A stretch of DNA of 62,000 nt. Origin: Adiantum capillus-veneris. Lineage: Eukaryota; Streptophyta; Polypodiopsida; Polypodiales; Pteridaceae. Position numbers and translations under genes: made by a program. The stretch is taken from contig CM043947.1 of the NCBI GenBank assembly GCA_014529385.2, positions 96,754,036-96,816,035 on the forward strand. The letters run 5' to 3'. Numbering within the stretch: position 1 is the first letter of the stretch; each line of letters opens with the position of its first letter. The notes beneath the pieces were generated by a model that was not told where the DNA came from, ran no database searches, and saw only the letters and a list, made by a program, of their open reading frames with translations. Of this stretch, positions 13,480 to 25,469 are shown piece after piece.

Positions 13480-14110
13480 ATAGGATACTCTCTAGTGAGG
13501 TTTTATTAGAGCACCTTTTGTCTTATGGCCTCAAGCTCATAAAATTATGATAGCATATGGTGTTGGATATGTTGTCTTCCTATGGACCTAGGATCATAGG
13601 GTTCTGTGATTCCAAATGACATAATTTTTTTGTAAAAGTCTCAAATATTTTTATGCTCCTTGAAAGGATAAGATCCTCCTTTACCTCTGCCAATAGATGG
13701 AGCCTTAGTGTGTCTTAAGAGAGTTATGACTTTCTTTTTACTTTTCAATTAAGAGGCTTGTGATTTTCATTATGTAGTTTAGAGATAGCCTCCCATGATA
13801 TTAAGGCTAAGGGGTTCTAATTCCAATCCACACAAGGTAAGTGCTTTTTGGAATAACATATGCCAACTTATGGACTTATGATCATAGGATGCTAATGCCA
13901 TAGGTGCAAATCACATTGCTTCCTATGACTACAATCAATAAAAGTCTTGTAGAAGTTAATATAACAATCTTTGGCCTTAAGATCATAGAATTTGTTATGG
14001 ATAAACTAGTGTGGCCATATGTAGGATCATACAGTGCCAATAATCTGGCATCATATGGCCACACTTTGTTAAAGTGTGGCCAAAGAAAAAACGGATTGCT
14101 ATGATCCAAA
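13480..14110. repeat. sparse outlier of the palindromic 'ATGGCC..GGCCAT' repeat, with hairpins
   Basis: Scattered degenerate units such as CCTATGGACCTAGGATCATAGG (in two pieces CCTATGGACC and TAGGATCATAGG, near 13,580) show the same core as the dense arrays further right. At 14009-14021 GTGTGGCCATATG is matched by its exact reverse complement at 14052-14064. A second small stem ACACTTT/AAAGTGT (14061-14077) overlaps it. Confidence 0.6.
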
Positions 14111-15059
14111 GGCCATAAGGTGCCATTTCTAAATAACATAAAGGCACTTTAAGAATGTCAAAAAGAATATTATTTGCCTTGCAAGGCCCATGCTTTTTAT
14201 TGAAGCTATCTATTTAGGGATCTTAAGTACCTTGGGGATTTTCTTCCATATATTCAAGCTCTTTATCGTGTCAATGACATCCGCACAATTACAAGCTCTT
14301 ATTTATATGGACAAGCACCCATAGTGCAAGGACATGAACTTTGAAATCATGTTCACAAGGTTGTTGTAGAGTGGCAAGAGAAATATTTGGTTTGTCTAGA
14401 GAAAACCTACTCCACACGCAGACTATCAAAAGCTTTTCGTCCTCATGATGATGAAAAAGGTGCAATATCTAGAAATAGTGGAATGTCCACTTGAAGTCGG
14501 GACAAGAAAATTGTAGTGGTTGATTGAGAAAAAGTGAGGATTTTAAAGAGTATGAAACCTTTATCAGCCTTAAAAGGTATTGAAACAATTATGCTTGCTC
14601 AAATTTTGGGATACAAGAAGCATGCTATCAAAGTACATGAGGCCAAGAATTTTATAAAATAGTTAAAGATTCAATATAATCTCAAATAGATATCCATTGA
14701 GGAGATTATCAAGTAGATTTGTGCAATATTATGGAATCTACAAAAGCTCTTTATGTATTTTTTAGAGTGCTTATGCAAATTTGTCTCTCAATGTTATATG
14801 TAACTTTTGACTTTGACATTCCAAATGCTCAATTTTAGTTTATTTATAGATTCAAATGTTTGCTGTTTTACAATTGCATCCATTGCACCATCAAGGAAAA
14901 TCTACATGGCCATAAGGCCATATGTTATGTTATGAGTTTAGGGGATTTTCACTTTATAGTATCAACACCCCAATGAACCTAACACAATAACTTGGCTTAT
15001 GTTCTTCCACAAGATACTTACTGATTGTGCTAAGAATAAATGTCCTAAGATCCTAAGAT
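14111..15059. other. no confident gene
   Basis: AT-rich, with stops in all frames. One palindrome-array-like word (CATGGCCATAAGGCCATATG, about 14,909) appears. On the minus strand its right edge adjoins the phosphatase-like fragment. Confidence 0.4.
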
Positions 15060-15340
15060 TTTCCAAGGAAGATATTATTCTCCTCATCAACATCAAATGA
15101 TGGTTGAAAAATACAATTTAATGCAGGATTAACACATCCCTTTGATGGTCATCATCTACTAGAAGCATTCTTTTTGCATCAATCCCAAATTTTGTTGATG
15201 CAATAGCCAACTGTTTGAAAAGTGCTTCTACTCCTAGATTATCTGGGCGAGTGACACTTGATTCCTCACATAATTTTACGTTGGTTTTTTTCCCAAATCA
15301 TAAAGAACGGAAAATTTTCTTCATTCTCTTCTCTAGAATC
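15060..15340 (-). pseudogene. possible NIF/FCP1-type (HAD) phosphatase fragment
   Basis: On the minus strand the segments SVTRPDNLGVEALFKQLAIA, KFGIDAKRMLLVDDDHQ and NPALNCIFQPSFDVDEEN, then DLRTFILSTISKYLVEEH, run in the order expected for the C-terminal half of plant NLI-interacting-factor/FCP1-homology phosphatases. In those proteins a hydrophobic strand ending in an Asp-rich turn (LLVDD) is followed by Asn-Pro and a DLR...L segment. A stop and a frame change interrupt it. The catalytic DxDxT motif near the N-terminus is not visible. The family call rests on pattern memory only. Duplicated coding-like text further right (15.7 and 16.8 kb) may belong to the same locus. Confidence 0.4.
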
Positions 15341-15439
15341 TTGATGATGTCCATTACATGTGTATCCTGAATTCTCCTTTTGACCTTATATATGTTTTGG
15401 AACTTGCATCACCTTCTACTCCCATAGATAGCATCACTC

Positions 15440-15672
15440 TTTAAATTCTTCTCCAATGGCTGCAATGGTTGACCTTCAAGAACTTGTAGATTTTTTAAAA
15501 CTTATTTGAGAACTCCTTGGTTGCTATGGAGATCCATAGAATCTTCTAATTCCATAGCATCAATATTCAAATTATTCTCCAATGGCTGCAATGGTTGACC
15601 TTCAGGAACTTGTAGATTTTTGTCAACTTCTTCAAGAACTCTTTGGTTTCTATGGAAATCCATAGACTCTTT
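15440..15672. repeat. 127-bp imperfect direct duplication
   Basis: The text TTCTCCAATGGCTGCAATGG occurs at 15448 and 15575 (period 127). It continues with matching TTGACCTTCA(A/G)GAACTTG and later TTGG-T-GCTATGG-like words. The copies differ by scattered substitutions. Confidence 0.85.
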
Positions 15673-15863
15673 CTCAGAAGGTTTGATTTCTTGAAATCAT
15701 TTGTTCCAACAACCTCAGGTGAAACTTTGTGAACCTCAATCTGTTGGGAGGCATTGTAGCACGACCTAGTCGCAACCCACACAAAATTATCAAATCCGTG
15801 GATCGGGAACCCGGCTAGGGCATGGAAGCACAAGCATCGGATGAATAGAAATAGAGGATTCAA
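15673..15863 (-). other. unidentified coding-like segment, duplicated at 16,740-16,895
   Basis: The minus-strand translation contains IEVHKVSPEVVGTNDFKKS. A related text, IVIERVSHEIVGTKDFQASE, is read from 16,825-16,755, and the DNA is also similar. Conservation at the protein level (V-S-x-E-[VI]-V-G-T-[NK]-D-F) hints at a real coding ancestor. No family was recognised. The right copy extends into an open stretch down to 16,572. Confidence 0.4.
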
Positions 15864-16417
15864 GAGATCACCTCACCAATGCAAGTAGAGATTATCCATG
15901 GCAAGAATAACTCTAAACATACTCTAGTCACTAATCAATCAACTCCTACACACATCAAGTCCACTGAAGTCCATAGACTACAAACCCCAAGCACACTAAT
16001 GATAAGAACACACTAACTACCACATGTCAATCATGGCACTTCATCAATAGCTACACACATTAGGTGAATGGTGCTAGAGCTTCATAAAACCTATCTACAC
16101 ACAAGCAAAGAATAGGACACAAACACTAATTACAAAATTAAGACCCAACTTAATCAACCTAATTAGTGATGTTAAATATCACAAATTGAATGCTTATGGA
16201 AGAATAGGAGTGGTTAATAGCAAGAAGTACATACCTCTCTCAAATCTAGAATAATGAGACTGTAATACTACTTCATGACATAATGAAATCTAGAGAAGAA
16301 GTAGACTAACGAGAAAATAGGAACTAGATTAATCAAGAAGATCTTACTCTAATTACAATTATTAGCACTAGGCTCTCAAGCATAGACATTAAGCTCAAGG
16401 CTAGGCCATAGAGTGAA

Positions 16418-16421
<4 letters not shown>
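15864..16421. other. no recognisable gene between the duplicated segments
   Basis: AT-rich, A-rich on the plus strand, with stops in all frames. It may be a small insertion or intron separating the two related coding-like segments. No clear ends or target duplication were found. Confidence 0.35.

Positions 16422-16477
<56 letters not shown>
16422..16477. repeat. (GA)n microsatellite
   Basis: Uninterrupted GA run of about 55 bases. It is followed by two near-repeats of the phrase CTCAA(A/G)AGTGGATCCTCAAG. Confidence 0.95.
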
Positions 16478-16479
<2 letters not shown>

Positions 16480-16929
16480 CTCAAAAGTGGATCCTCAAGA
16501 GTGGATACTCAAGAATGAAGCCTCCTTGCATAAAGGACTCCTTTTAAGGGCTTTCACCACAATCCCTTCTACTATGGGTTTAAGCTTGAGCCCTCTAGGC
16601 TAGCATATACAACTTTGGAACTCCAAGTGAGCCCAAGGCTTATACAAAGTGAGTTGGAAATATTATGCACAGCCATAGGATATCTCCCGCTTGATGCATA
16701 TTCGGTGTAGCCTATGTTAGCCGCTGCTAACACAATCTCAAAAGGTTCACTAGCTTGAAAATCCTTTGTACCAACTATCTCATGTGAAACTCGTTCAATC
16801 ACAATATTGTGTTGAAGGATTGCAAGTTTTAAAAAACACCTATTGTTAGCTGTTTCACACTCTTGGAAGAAAATTAGAGAGTATCCAAATGACAAGTTTT
16901 CTATCTCAAAATAAACTTAATAGATATCT

Positions 16930-19900
16930 GAGAATACATTTCATAAGACCAAGGATGTCATTGCAATATAGCTAGTGGAAACTCTAGGACCACCCTAAAG
17001 GGCCTTATGTTGCATGGTCAACTTTGACAACAAGGTGTGATAATAGGTTTCTTGAAGGAGAACACATTTTACCCTATGGCATGAGGGTCATAGGGTGAAA
17101 TTTGTAGGTATCTTGAAGACTGCTTTGGAGCTTAAAATATGTCTTCTATGGATTTTTTCTTTTGTAGGTAATTAAAAATAGAAACAAATATATAGTCTTG
17201 GGACCATAGGGTACCTTATACTCATTAGACCCTCTACATTGCCAAAATTTAAACTTACAATAATACTATGACCATAATGTGCTTTGTTCTGAACCTAAAG
17301 GACCACAAGCTCATGTTTTTGCACCTCTATATTGGCACTCTATGTTCCTAGGAACATATGGACTCTCACTATGTTTTCTCGCACACGTGATGTTGATCAT
17401 AGGTAGACTATAGGTTTCCCTCTATTCTAATAATGAGAGATCCTATCACCTTAAGACCATAGGATACCAATGTACAAGCTCAAGGGCCATATGTTGTTCT
17501 CTAGTCCAATGAGAGATCCTATGGTCGTAGGTTCATAGGGCTTCCAAGGTGCCCATGTGGGTGCCATTGGACGGGCTTAATTCTCATTTAGAGATTTTAT
17601 ATTGAACCTAGGTCATCCTCTAGCCCTAGAGACATATGTTTTCCTATGTTCTAATGAGAAATCATATGGGCCTATGTCACAGGATTCCAATGTATAAGGT
17701 CCAGTGCCATAGGTTGCCACATATTGTAATAAGAGATCCTATGGACCTAGGGCCATATGGCTACCATGGTGTCCATTTAGGCTCCCTTGAATGGTCTAAA
17801 TGCTCCTTGAGAGCTTTTACATTGACACATAGGCCACACTATCCTAGGACCATAGGTTGTCCTCTATTCTTATGAGAGGTCTTATAGCCCTAGGGCCATA
17901 GGGTGACAATGCATAAGATCTTATGGCCCAAGGGCCATAGGACTACCATGGTGCATATGTATGTGCCCTTATATACATTGACACCTAGGCCACCATCTCG
18001 CCCTAGGGACTTAGGTTTCTGTCTATCCTTATAAGAGATCCAATGGCCCTAGGGCCATAGGGTGCCAATGTAGAAATTAAAGGCCATAGGTTGCGATCTA
18101 TTTTAATGAAGGATCCTAAAGTACTAGGGCCATAGGTCTACCATGCTACCCATGTAGGTTCTCTTGAATGGCCTAAATGATTTTTGAGAGATTTTACATT
18201 GACACCTAGGCCACCCTATGTCCCTAGAGACATAGGTTTCTCTCTATTCTAATGAGAGATCTTATGGACTTAGAGCCATAGATGTGAATGTGTAACCTTA
18301 AGGACCAAACGGTGCCCTCTCTGTCAATGAGAGATCTTATGGCCCTAGGGTCATAGGTCTGCCATGGTTCCCTTGAATGGACTAAATGGTGTTCGAGAGA
18401 TTTTACATTGACACTTAGGCCACCCTCTACCCCTAGGGCCATAGAGTGTGAATGTATATTCTCAAGGGCCATTGGTTTACCTTTATTATAATGAGAGATC
18501 CTACGGCCCTAGGGCCATAGGGATGCCATGGTGCCCATGTAGGTACCCTTGAATGACCTAGATGCTCTTTTATACCTTTTACGTTCTCATCTAGGTCACC
18601 CTCTAGCCCTAAGGCCATAGGCTAACCTCTATTATAATGACAGATCATATGCCCCTAGGGCCATAGGATGCCAATATATACGGTCAAGGGCCATAGATTA
18701 CCCTCTATTGTAATGAGAGATTCTATGGTCCTAGGGCCATAGGTTGTCCTGAATTCTAATGAGAGATCAAATGGCACTAGGGTCTTAGGATGCCAATGTA
18801 AAATCTCAAGGGCCATAAGTTTCCCTCTAATCTAATGTGGTTCCAGGCCCATAAGGGCTGATATGTTGACCATGTAGGTGACCTAGAATGGCCTAAATGC
18901 TTTTTGAGAGATTCTACATTGACACCTAGGCATCTCTCTGGTCCTAGAGCCATACATTTTTCTCTATTATAATGAGAGATCATATGGTTCTAGACACATA
19001 GGGATTCAATGCATATGCTCAAGGACCATAGATTACAATCCACTGTAGTGAGAGATCCTATGGACCAAGATCCATAGGACTCAAGAGATATAGTTTTCAT
19101 TCTGACCAAAAGAGAGAGATCTGAATATGGTCCTAGGGCCAAAGGGTGCCAGTCTATAAGCTCAAGAAACATAGGCTAAGAGATATTATGACCCTAGGAC
19201 CATAGGGCTTCCATGGTGCCCATAGAGGTGCCCTTGAATGGCCTAAGTTCTCTTAGAGAGATTCTGCATTGACACCCTATGTTTTTTGGGACACATGACA
19301 TTGATCACAGTTTCTCAAAGAAAAGTACATAGGTACTCTCTGTATGTGCCTTGAAGACTTTGCATGGGCTTGGAATACACATTTTCATGGTCTTAGGACT
19401 ATATGGATAAGGTTTTTGATAGGTATAAAATGGAGAAAACTTTATAGCCTTAGGCCTATATGATGCACCTCTATATTTGCACCAGGTGGCCCAAGGGCCA
19501 TAGGATTTCATAGAGCAAAGAGTGTTGATAATAATTTTCCTTAAGAAAACCATATTTCATCCTATGGTTCTATGTTAGTATCTTTAAGAATATATAAGAG
19601 CCTAAAATATGTCTATCTTTGTCTTTAGGGCCATAGAGATAGGTCCTTTTGTATATATAATATAGAGAGAAATCTATAACCTTGGAATTGTAGTAGGGTA
19701 ATTTTTGAATGTGTCACCCTATGGTCCTAAGTCCATAGGACATATATGGAGTATTATAAAACCTTAAGATTGTATGGTAAATTTTGCAGGTATAAAAAAA
19801 GAGAACGCTATACCTCAACATTGTAGGGCACTTTCTGCATGTAGCACCCTATGGCCTTATCACTCCATGGCCCTAAAACCATAGGGTCGTTTTTCTATGT

Positions 19901-20640
19901 ACCACTATATGGCACTAAGGACACATAGCATTTATGGAATACTTTATACATAAAAAGAACTAATCTATAGCCTTTGGATCATAATTTAGTGAAACCACTC
20001 CTTTGCCTATTTACTTAGCATTATGCAGATCCTAAAGACAAAGGGTGCCTTCTATGTTTGTTGGAAACTTATTGCCCTAAGACCATAGGGTGGTCAAGGT
20101 GCCCATTAAGATAATAACATAATACATATGAAAAATATGCAATGGCCCTAAGGATAATGGTGGATGAAGTGTCCTTCTAAAGTACCCATGTTGACACCCT
20201 TTGGTTGTGGAACCATAGAGGGGACCCTCTATATGATTTTTACGACCATAACATGATTTGTTTTGAGCCTAAGGTGTTGTAGCCTTATTTTTATGTATTG
20301 GTTTATTATAACCCTAGGATCAAGAGCCATAAGAGTTCATAATAGCATGGATAATAGTTAGACAACCCTATGGACTTATGAACATAGGGTGACAAAGGTG
20401 CCCTTCAACATCCTAATGTACTACAAGAAAAAAGTATTCAATGGCCCTTCAACAAAGGTGCCCTTCAACATCCTAATGTACTACAAGAAAAAAGTATTCA
20501 ATGGCCCCAAGGCCATTGGTGAACAAAATATATTTGTAGGCAATCTATATTGGGACTCTATGGCAAGGGCAATAGGGTACCCATTGTATGATTTTATGAC
20601 CATAACATGGTATTCTTTGCACACAATAGCCTGTAGTGTT
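16930..20640. repeat. palindromic-core tandem array, type A
   Basis: Degenerate repeat in which the core CTATGGCCCTAGGGCCATAG, or a variant, recurs many times per kilobase on a fixed background. The background phrases are 'AATGAGAGATC' before the core, 'GTGCCAATGTATAAG', 'CTCAAGGGCCATAGG', 'CCATGTAGGTGCCCTTGAATGG', 'TTTGAGAGATTTTACATTGA' and 'CACCTAGGCCACCCTCTAG'. The phrase ending CCCTTGAATGG recurs at intervals of about 160-350 bases, so the higher-order unit holds several palindromes. Density is highest at 17.4-19.3 kb and falls towards 20.6 kb. Reading frames inside are repeat-derived. No transposon ends were found. Confidence 0.9.
20392..20507. repeat. exact short tandem duplication, 60-bp period
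   Basis: Bases 20392-20447 recur identically at 20452-20507, separated by TTCA, giving a 60-base period. The copies are identical while the surrounding array is degenerate, so this is a recent event. Confidence 0.95.
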
Positions 20641-21079
20641 ACATAGATCCTATTTCTCTTTGATTTTTAAGTGTCACTTGGACCATCACACAAGACACCC
20701 AAATAAGATTAAAAAATGTAATGATATTAATACACATCTTGAAGACAAATAAAAAGATAATCTTTGCTACCCTTATGGCCTCAAGAACATAGGTTCCTTT
20801 GCACGTGTATACTATAACAAGAATTTAGAATTGAACAATAACCTATGTACTTATGAAAAGGGAAGGGTACAAATAATACTAACAATAGTTTTTGAAGTGC
20901 AAAAGGGAGCATTGAAAAGAGAATTAACAATAGCTTTGTAGGTGCTCCTTTTAAATAATAGATAGATTGCCAAGTCTTCAATTTCATGCTATTTTGAATT
21001 TAAAGTCATATGATCACAATTTTTTTTTGTATATTATCAAATTTGACAACACATTTACTTTTCTCAATGTTCTTAATAA

Positions 21080-22730
21080 CTACTTATGTAAATTTGGTTG
21101 TCTGACAGAATTCTCAAAAGCACGATACACAAAAAAGTTTTTGGTCGTGGTCACAACATCATACTCATTGTCGTTGATGTAGAGAGAATACATTGGCTCC
21201 AACAATGACTCTTTAACACTGGAATACTTGGTGTAGTGCTCTCCTTGACTAAAGAATGCCCAAACCCCAAAAAGTATTTCACGAAGAGCATATGTTTGGA
21301 CGGTCTTTGACGCTATTAAGGAGCTCAAAGGTAGAATATGCATTCATACCATCTAGGCTTTTTTTTAAAATCCTTCTCTAGGGAGGCAGCATGTTGATAC
21401 TTGACTAAAAGCCAACGATTACAAACGCGGATGGTTGATGTGCCACCCCACATACTCCACCAGTTACTTTACCGAATTAGATAGCACTAGATATAAGACT
21501 TTTGTTTGTTGTATCTATAATACAGATACCAACACAGATTGGAGATCTATTCTCACTCGAAAGAAAATCAATGACTTCCAAATTCTTTCCAATCACTTTA
21601 TCGTCCATGGTAAAGTGAACTGCAAATTAGAAGTGCCATTCTTTTGTGCAATGATCCATTGCATGTATCCCTTTATGGTTTATGGAAGTGGATGTTTCTC
21701 CTTTGCTTTTTGTAGCTCAATATTAATCCATTGAGTACAACACGTGAAGAGAGATTTGTAGATCTTATCTATAATGTTATAATGAGACTTACATTCTTCC
21801 CATGAGGTAATTGCTTCTGATGGATTTAGTTCTTTAAACACCATCAACATTGGAGCCACAAAATACTTGGTTTTCTTTAAATTCATTGCACGTGCAGAGA
21901 GGTCAATCACGCTTGATGTGGTTGCCTCAATAAGTATATCTTCTATTCTATCAGCTCCTGTTGTAGTAACTTAACATAAATATATTCTATACCTTGTAGG
22001 CATCTGAAGGTTGTTATTCATGGTTGTTTCCCACGAGCAGCTGATGTTTAATACTTCTCCAAGATGTTTACCCATTGGTTATAGATTTCATCATCATACA
22101 TGACTAGGTGTTCTTCTCTATTGGCAAATGATTGATGGTTGAGCATGATGTTTGCCACATTTACAAAAGCCTTCAAAATAAACAAAAAAGAAAATAACTT
22201 TATTTCGAGATGTATATGTAATGAAAATGAGCATAGGGAAGTGAAACTTACATCCTAGGGTGCTTGCATCACATGATCGACATGAGCTCCTACCTTGGGT
22301 TTGTTGGTATAGAGTAGGCAATCCACTAACTACAACCATGCTTTTAAACCTCCACATACTAGGCTAGTGCTTCAATGTTGTTATTCATGGTCTCCATTTT
22401 GGATATTTGAACAAAAACCTCTTTAGGAGCATCTACCACTATCCTGGTAGTTCTAAACTTGTAGAACTCTTAGCTGGAAGCATACTTAGTGCTCTCATTG
22501 TGCAAAAAATCTCTAACTACTATGATGGAATGTTGGCCAAAGAGAATCCAATATTGGTATGTAGCTAGCTTATCCCCATGCATTTCATCTATTCGTGGAG
22601 TCATTTTTGTCATTGGTTTATACGGAATTAGGTTTGTTGGAGTGGAGATTGGCCTAGAGTGCCCTGCAAACTGCTTCAAAAGGTATTTCACATACATATC
22701 TAACAAGGGTCTACGTTTATAGGCTTCTGT
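21080..22730 (-). pseudogene. decayed spliced gene of unknown family (C-terminal part)
   Basis: Minus-strand coding-like text in several frames. Segments are DMYVKYLLKQFAGHSRPIST, HGDKLATYQYWILFGQHS, RIVVDAPKEVFVQISKME and MWRFKSMVVVSGLPTLYQQ. Then comes a plausible intron (22171-22251, donor GTAAGT, acceptor TTTTGAAG), after which AFVNVANIMLNHQSFANREE, LVMYDDEIYNQWVNILEKY, DLSARAMNLKKTKYFVAPML and SLFTCCTQWINIELQKAKE follow. Stops interrupt it, so it is probably a pseudogene. No domain was recognised. It sits in a gap of the palindromic array and may join with 24,700-25,432. A transposon-encoded protein is an alternative. Confidence 0.45.
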
Positions 22731-24699
22731 TGCAAGGTTGTGAGAGGCGGAAGTGAAAAAATAGACCCGGTGGCCTCTACACCAAGACTATGCACAATGG
22801 CCTCATCATGGGGAATACACAATAGGGGCACCACCTAGCAAGATATGCGGCTAGGACGCATACATATACACAATGAAGCATGCATGGAAAACAATTTCAA
22901 GATCCACGCCCAAATGTGGAATGGGGTGGTCGGAGAATAAGGTGAGAGGAGTGGTGAGTGAGTTAGAATGGGCTCGCTACGCGTGCATGTAGTAAGGAAG
23001 ATAACGAGGTCAGGGATACATGCAAGTATGCTCACTTCTCATACAAAAGGTGGCGAGTCCGCACACCTTAAGATGGAAGTAGCAAGACGATAGGGATATG
23101 AGAGGGAGAGAGAGTGTATGTGTGTGGTGGCGAATCCGTACACCTTAACATAAGCAGAAAAAAAATGGCAAGGAACAAGCATATACCATACTCACAATGA
23201 GATGTATCCAAAGCGACACAAAGTATGGCACCAAGATGGAGTGTGTTGATTGCTTGCAAAAGATGAATACAATAGGTAGCGTAGCGGTTATGGCAGGAAA
23301 ATGAGAAGGGAACAAGATCGTAGGAGGCATAATGGAGAGATGGGAGTGGTTTTTGAAATCGTTGAAGTTCCACCCTTCTTCTTATGTGCCTTCAACACCC
23401 CTTAATGGGTGGAGGTGTGTCAATCTTGCTGTAGAGTGGATGGTGTATGATGGTGTTGTGATATGTGATTAGGGTTCATGCTACAAGCATGTAGCACAAG
23501 AGTGTGTATGGATAGGTGTGTGTGTGTGTGTGTTCTCCCTCCAAGTGAGCTCTCATGGCCTCCTTATATAGGGAAGGAGGGAAGGATTTAGCAATATTTC
23601 TATTTGAGGTGAGTGTCCCACTTTGGTGACTAGGAAAATGGGGTGCATGTGACTGTGGCTCCCATCTTGTCTCCTCATTATTTAAAATACCAGAGTCAAT
23701 AGAGAGAGAAAAAGAGAGAATGTGGGTAGGATGTAGAGGATAGGAAATATTTACGATAGTCTAGCTTTGGATAGACATAAGCTTATTAGGGAGAGAAGAG
23801 AGAGGTAAGAAAATTATAAGAGAGGTTGTCGAAGGTGGATATTTGTTGATGAGGATGGATCCTCCAAAAATGGTGATAGAATTACTCTAAACTAGCCAAG
23901 ACCTCATTAAAAGAGCCTTGTCTCTTGTAATCATGCTTGAAGACTTGTAGAACCATAGCCATTCTAGAAGGAAGAAAAGTGGGGATGGCCTGTGTCACAA
24001 TTACACGAGAAAACTGAGGTCCACTACAAAAATCATATCTCCGTGTTCATAACTCCAAAAATTCTGAAAAAAATTGAGCTCAAAGTTGAGATCACGAGCT
24101 ACATCTTTCATGTTGAACGCTCCTTCAGATTCGGGGTTCTTCTTTACTTAAAAAATTCAGCCAAATAATGTATTATTTGTGGCTGCAAAAGTCTTTTGGT
24201 GGTCCCCTTTGAGTGGACTTCTCTCTTGCCTTCAAGTGTAAACTCCTTCATGTGTATGAAAACATGACCTAGAGTGTTGAAAAAATTGGCAATCATCTAG
24301 ATGGAGGTATTATTGAAATTTGAAAGTGGGGTTGAGGTTTGAAAATGAAAACTAGTGAATAAAATATTTGGTAGAGTGGACTAATATATATACATGAAAA
24401 AAAATATATTAAAAAATACTAGAATATATATATATATTTAATATATAAGGTCAAAAGAGAGATCAACAAAGAAAGCTTACTTATTATGCTACATCGTGAT
24501 TGATTAGCATAAGTATTATTTATTTAATAAAGGCTAAAACGTTAGTGAGAAAAGGGAAGAAAAAATCAAAAGTAACTTATATAATGGGAAATATTTTGGT
24601 AAAAGGGCAAAAATATATGGGGGGGTTCCCATGCATGGAAAAGCTTGCCTCAGTTGCATTGGTCAACTGGGATCAATTGGATAAATTGCACTCCAAATT
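22731..24699. other. interruption between two parts of the unknown gene
   Basis: About 2 kb with no coding similarity that I recognise, splitting two coding-like minus-strand blocks. It contains an internal near-duplicate (GTGGCGAGTCCGCACACCTTA at 23,051 in part, and GTGGCGAATCCGTACACCTTA near 23,127), a TATA-like CTTATATAGGG at about 23,564, a (GT)n run near 23,520, and an AT-rich end with TATATATA. This would suit an LTR or other insertion, but no convincing end pair or target duplication was found. Confidence 0.35.
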
Positions 24700-25432
24700 T
24701 AAAATATTGTACAATTGCACAACATATCCATCCAACCTATTCTTATAAGTTTTTGCAACTTCTTTATCAAGATCTTTTTCTTTTGGTTGGACAATAGAGT
24801 TCAACACAACTAAGGAGGTTGAGTCCACGACCACTTTCACAGAGGGGGTTTCAATTGTAGGGGTTAGAGGTACACTTGCATTTCTTGCTTGTTGAGTCTA
24901 TAAGGGTGTAATTGAAAGATCTTCTTGGGCCACATCTAGACTATTTTCTCCAAGTGAGGGATTTTCACTCTCCTTGAGAGTCTTAAATTGACTTACTTTA
25001 CCTATATTGTCATTCTTCCACTTTTAATTCTTCTTTGTGCTGCTCAATTTACCCAAATAATGAGTGAGTTTCTTAAAGTCCTCAATATATATGTCTATGA
25101 AGTTCTAACTTGAGTTTCCTCTGTAAGATCTACCCACCTTGCTTTTGACATTGACAGTCTATCACCTATAAACTTCAGCAAAGGCCCTCCAACAAGTAGG
25201 AATCACCATTCAGTAGATTTACTCCAAGACATGGAGACACATCAAGATATGAACAATATTTCTTTAGCTCTTTAACAACCCCATAGTATTTGAAGGGCAA
25301 TTGCTCTTTATCTTGAAAGAATAAATGGACCCTCTCATCACTTTCACCATTTGGTAAGTGAAAATCTAGATACGAGGAACTTGGTGTTGAGCCTTTTGCA
25401 TCAACTGACTTTGACATTCTCTTAGGTGCCAT
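24700..25432 (-). pseudogene. N-terminal part of the unknown gene
   Basis: Open from Met at 25432: MAPKRMSKSVDAKGSTPSSS, then HLPNGESDERVHLFFQDKEQ and FKYYGVVKELKKYCSYLDVS. After a stop region, coding-like text continues as FTHYLGKLSSTKKN, SQFKTLKESENPSLGENSLD, TPTIETPSVKVVVDSTSLVV and KEVAKTYKNRLDGYVVQLYN. The start is lysine-rich and low-complexity, as in many DNA-binding or gag-like proteins, but no domain was recognised. The block ends where the palindromic array resumes, only about 40 bases from the start codon. Confidence 0.4.
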
Positions 25433-25469
25433 TTTTTTGTAAAAATAATAACATGTATTTTGTCAATAT

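Noticed and set aside
18224-19553. Several minus-strand open frames of 60-80 codons in the palindromic array
   Set aside because: Their sequences repeat with the array unit (for example MALG.EG.L..NV), so they are read-throughs of repeats rather than separate genes.
22731-24699. A solo LTR between two parts of the unknown gene
   Set aside because: TATA-like sequence and an internal repeat are present, but I found no convincing TG...CA end pair or target duplication, so it is listed only as an unexplained interruption.
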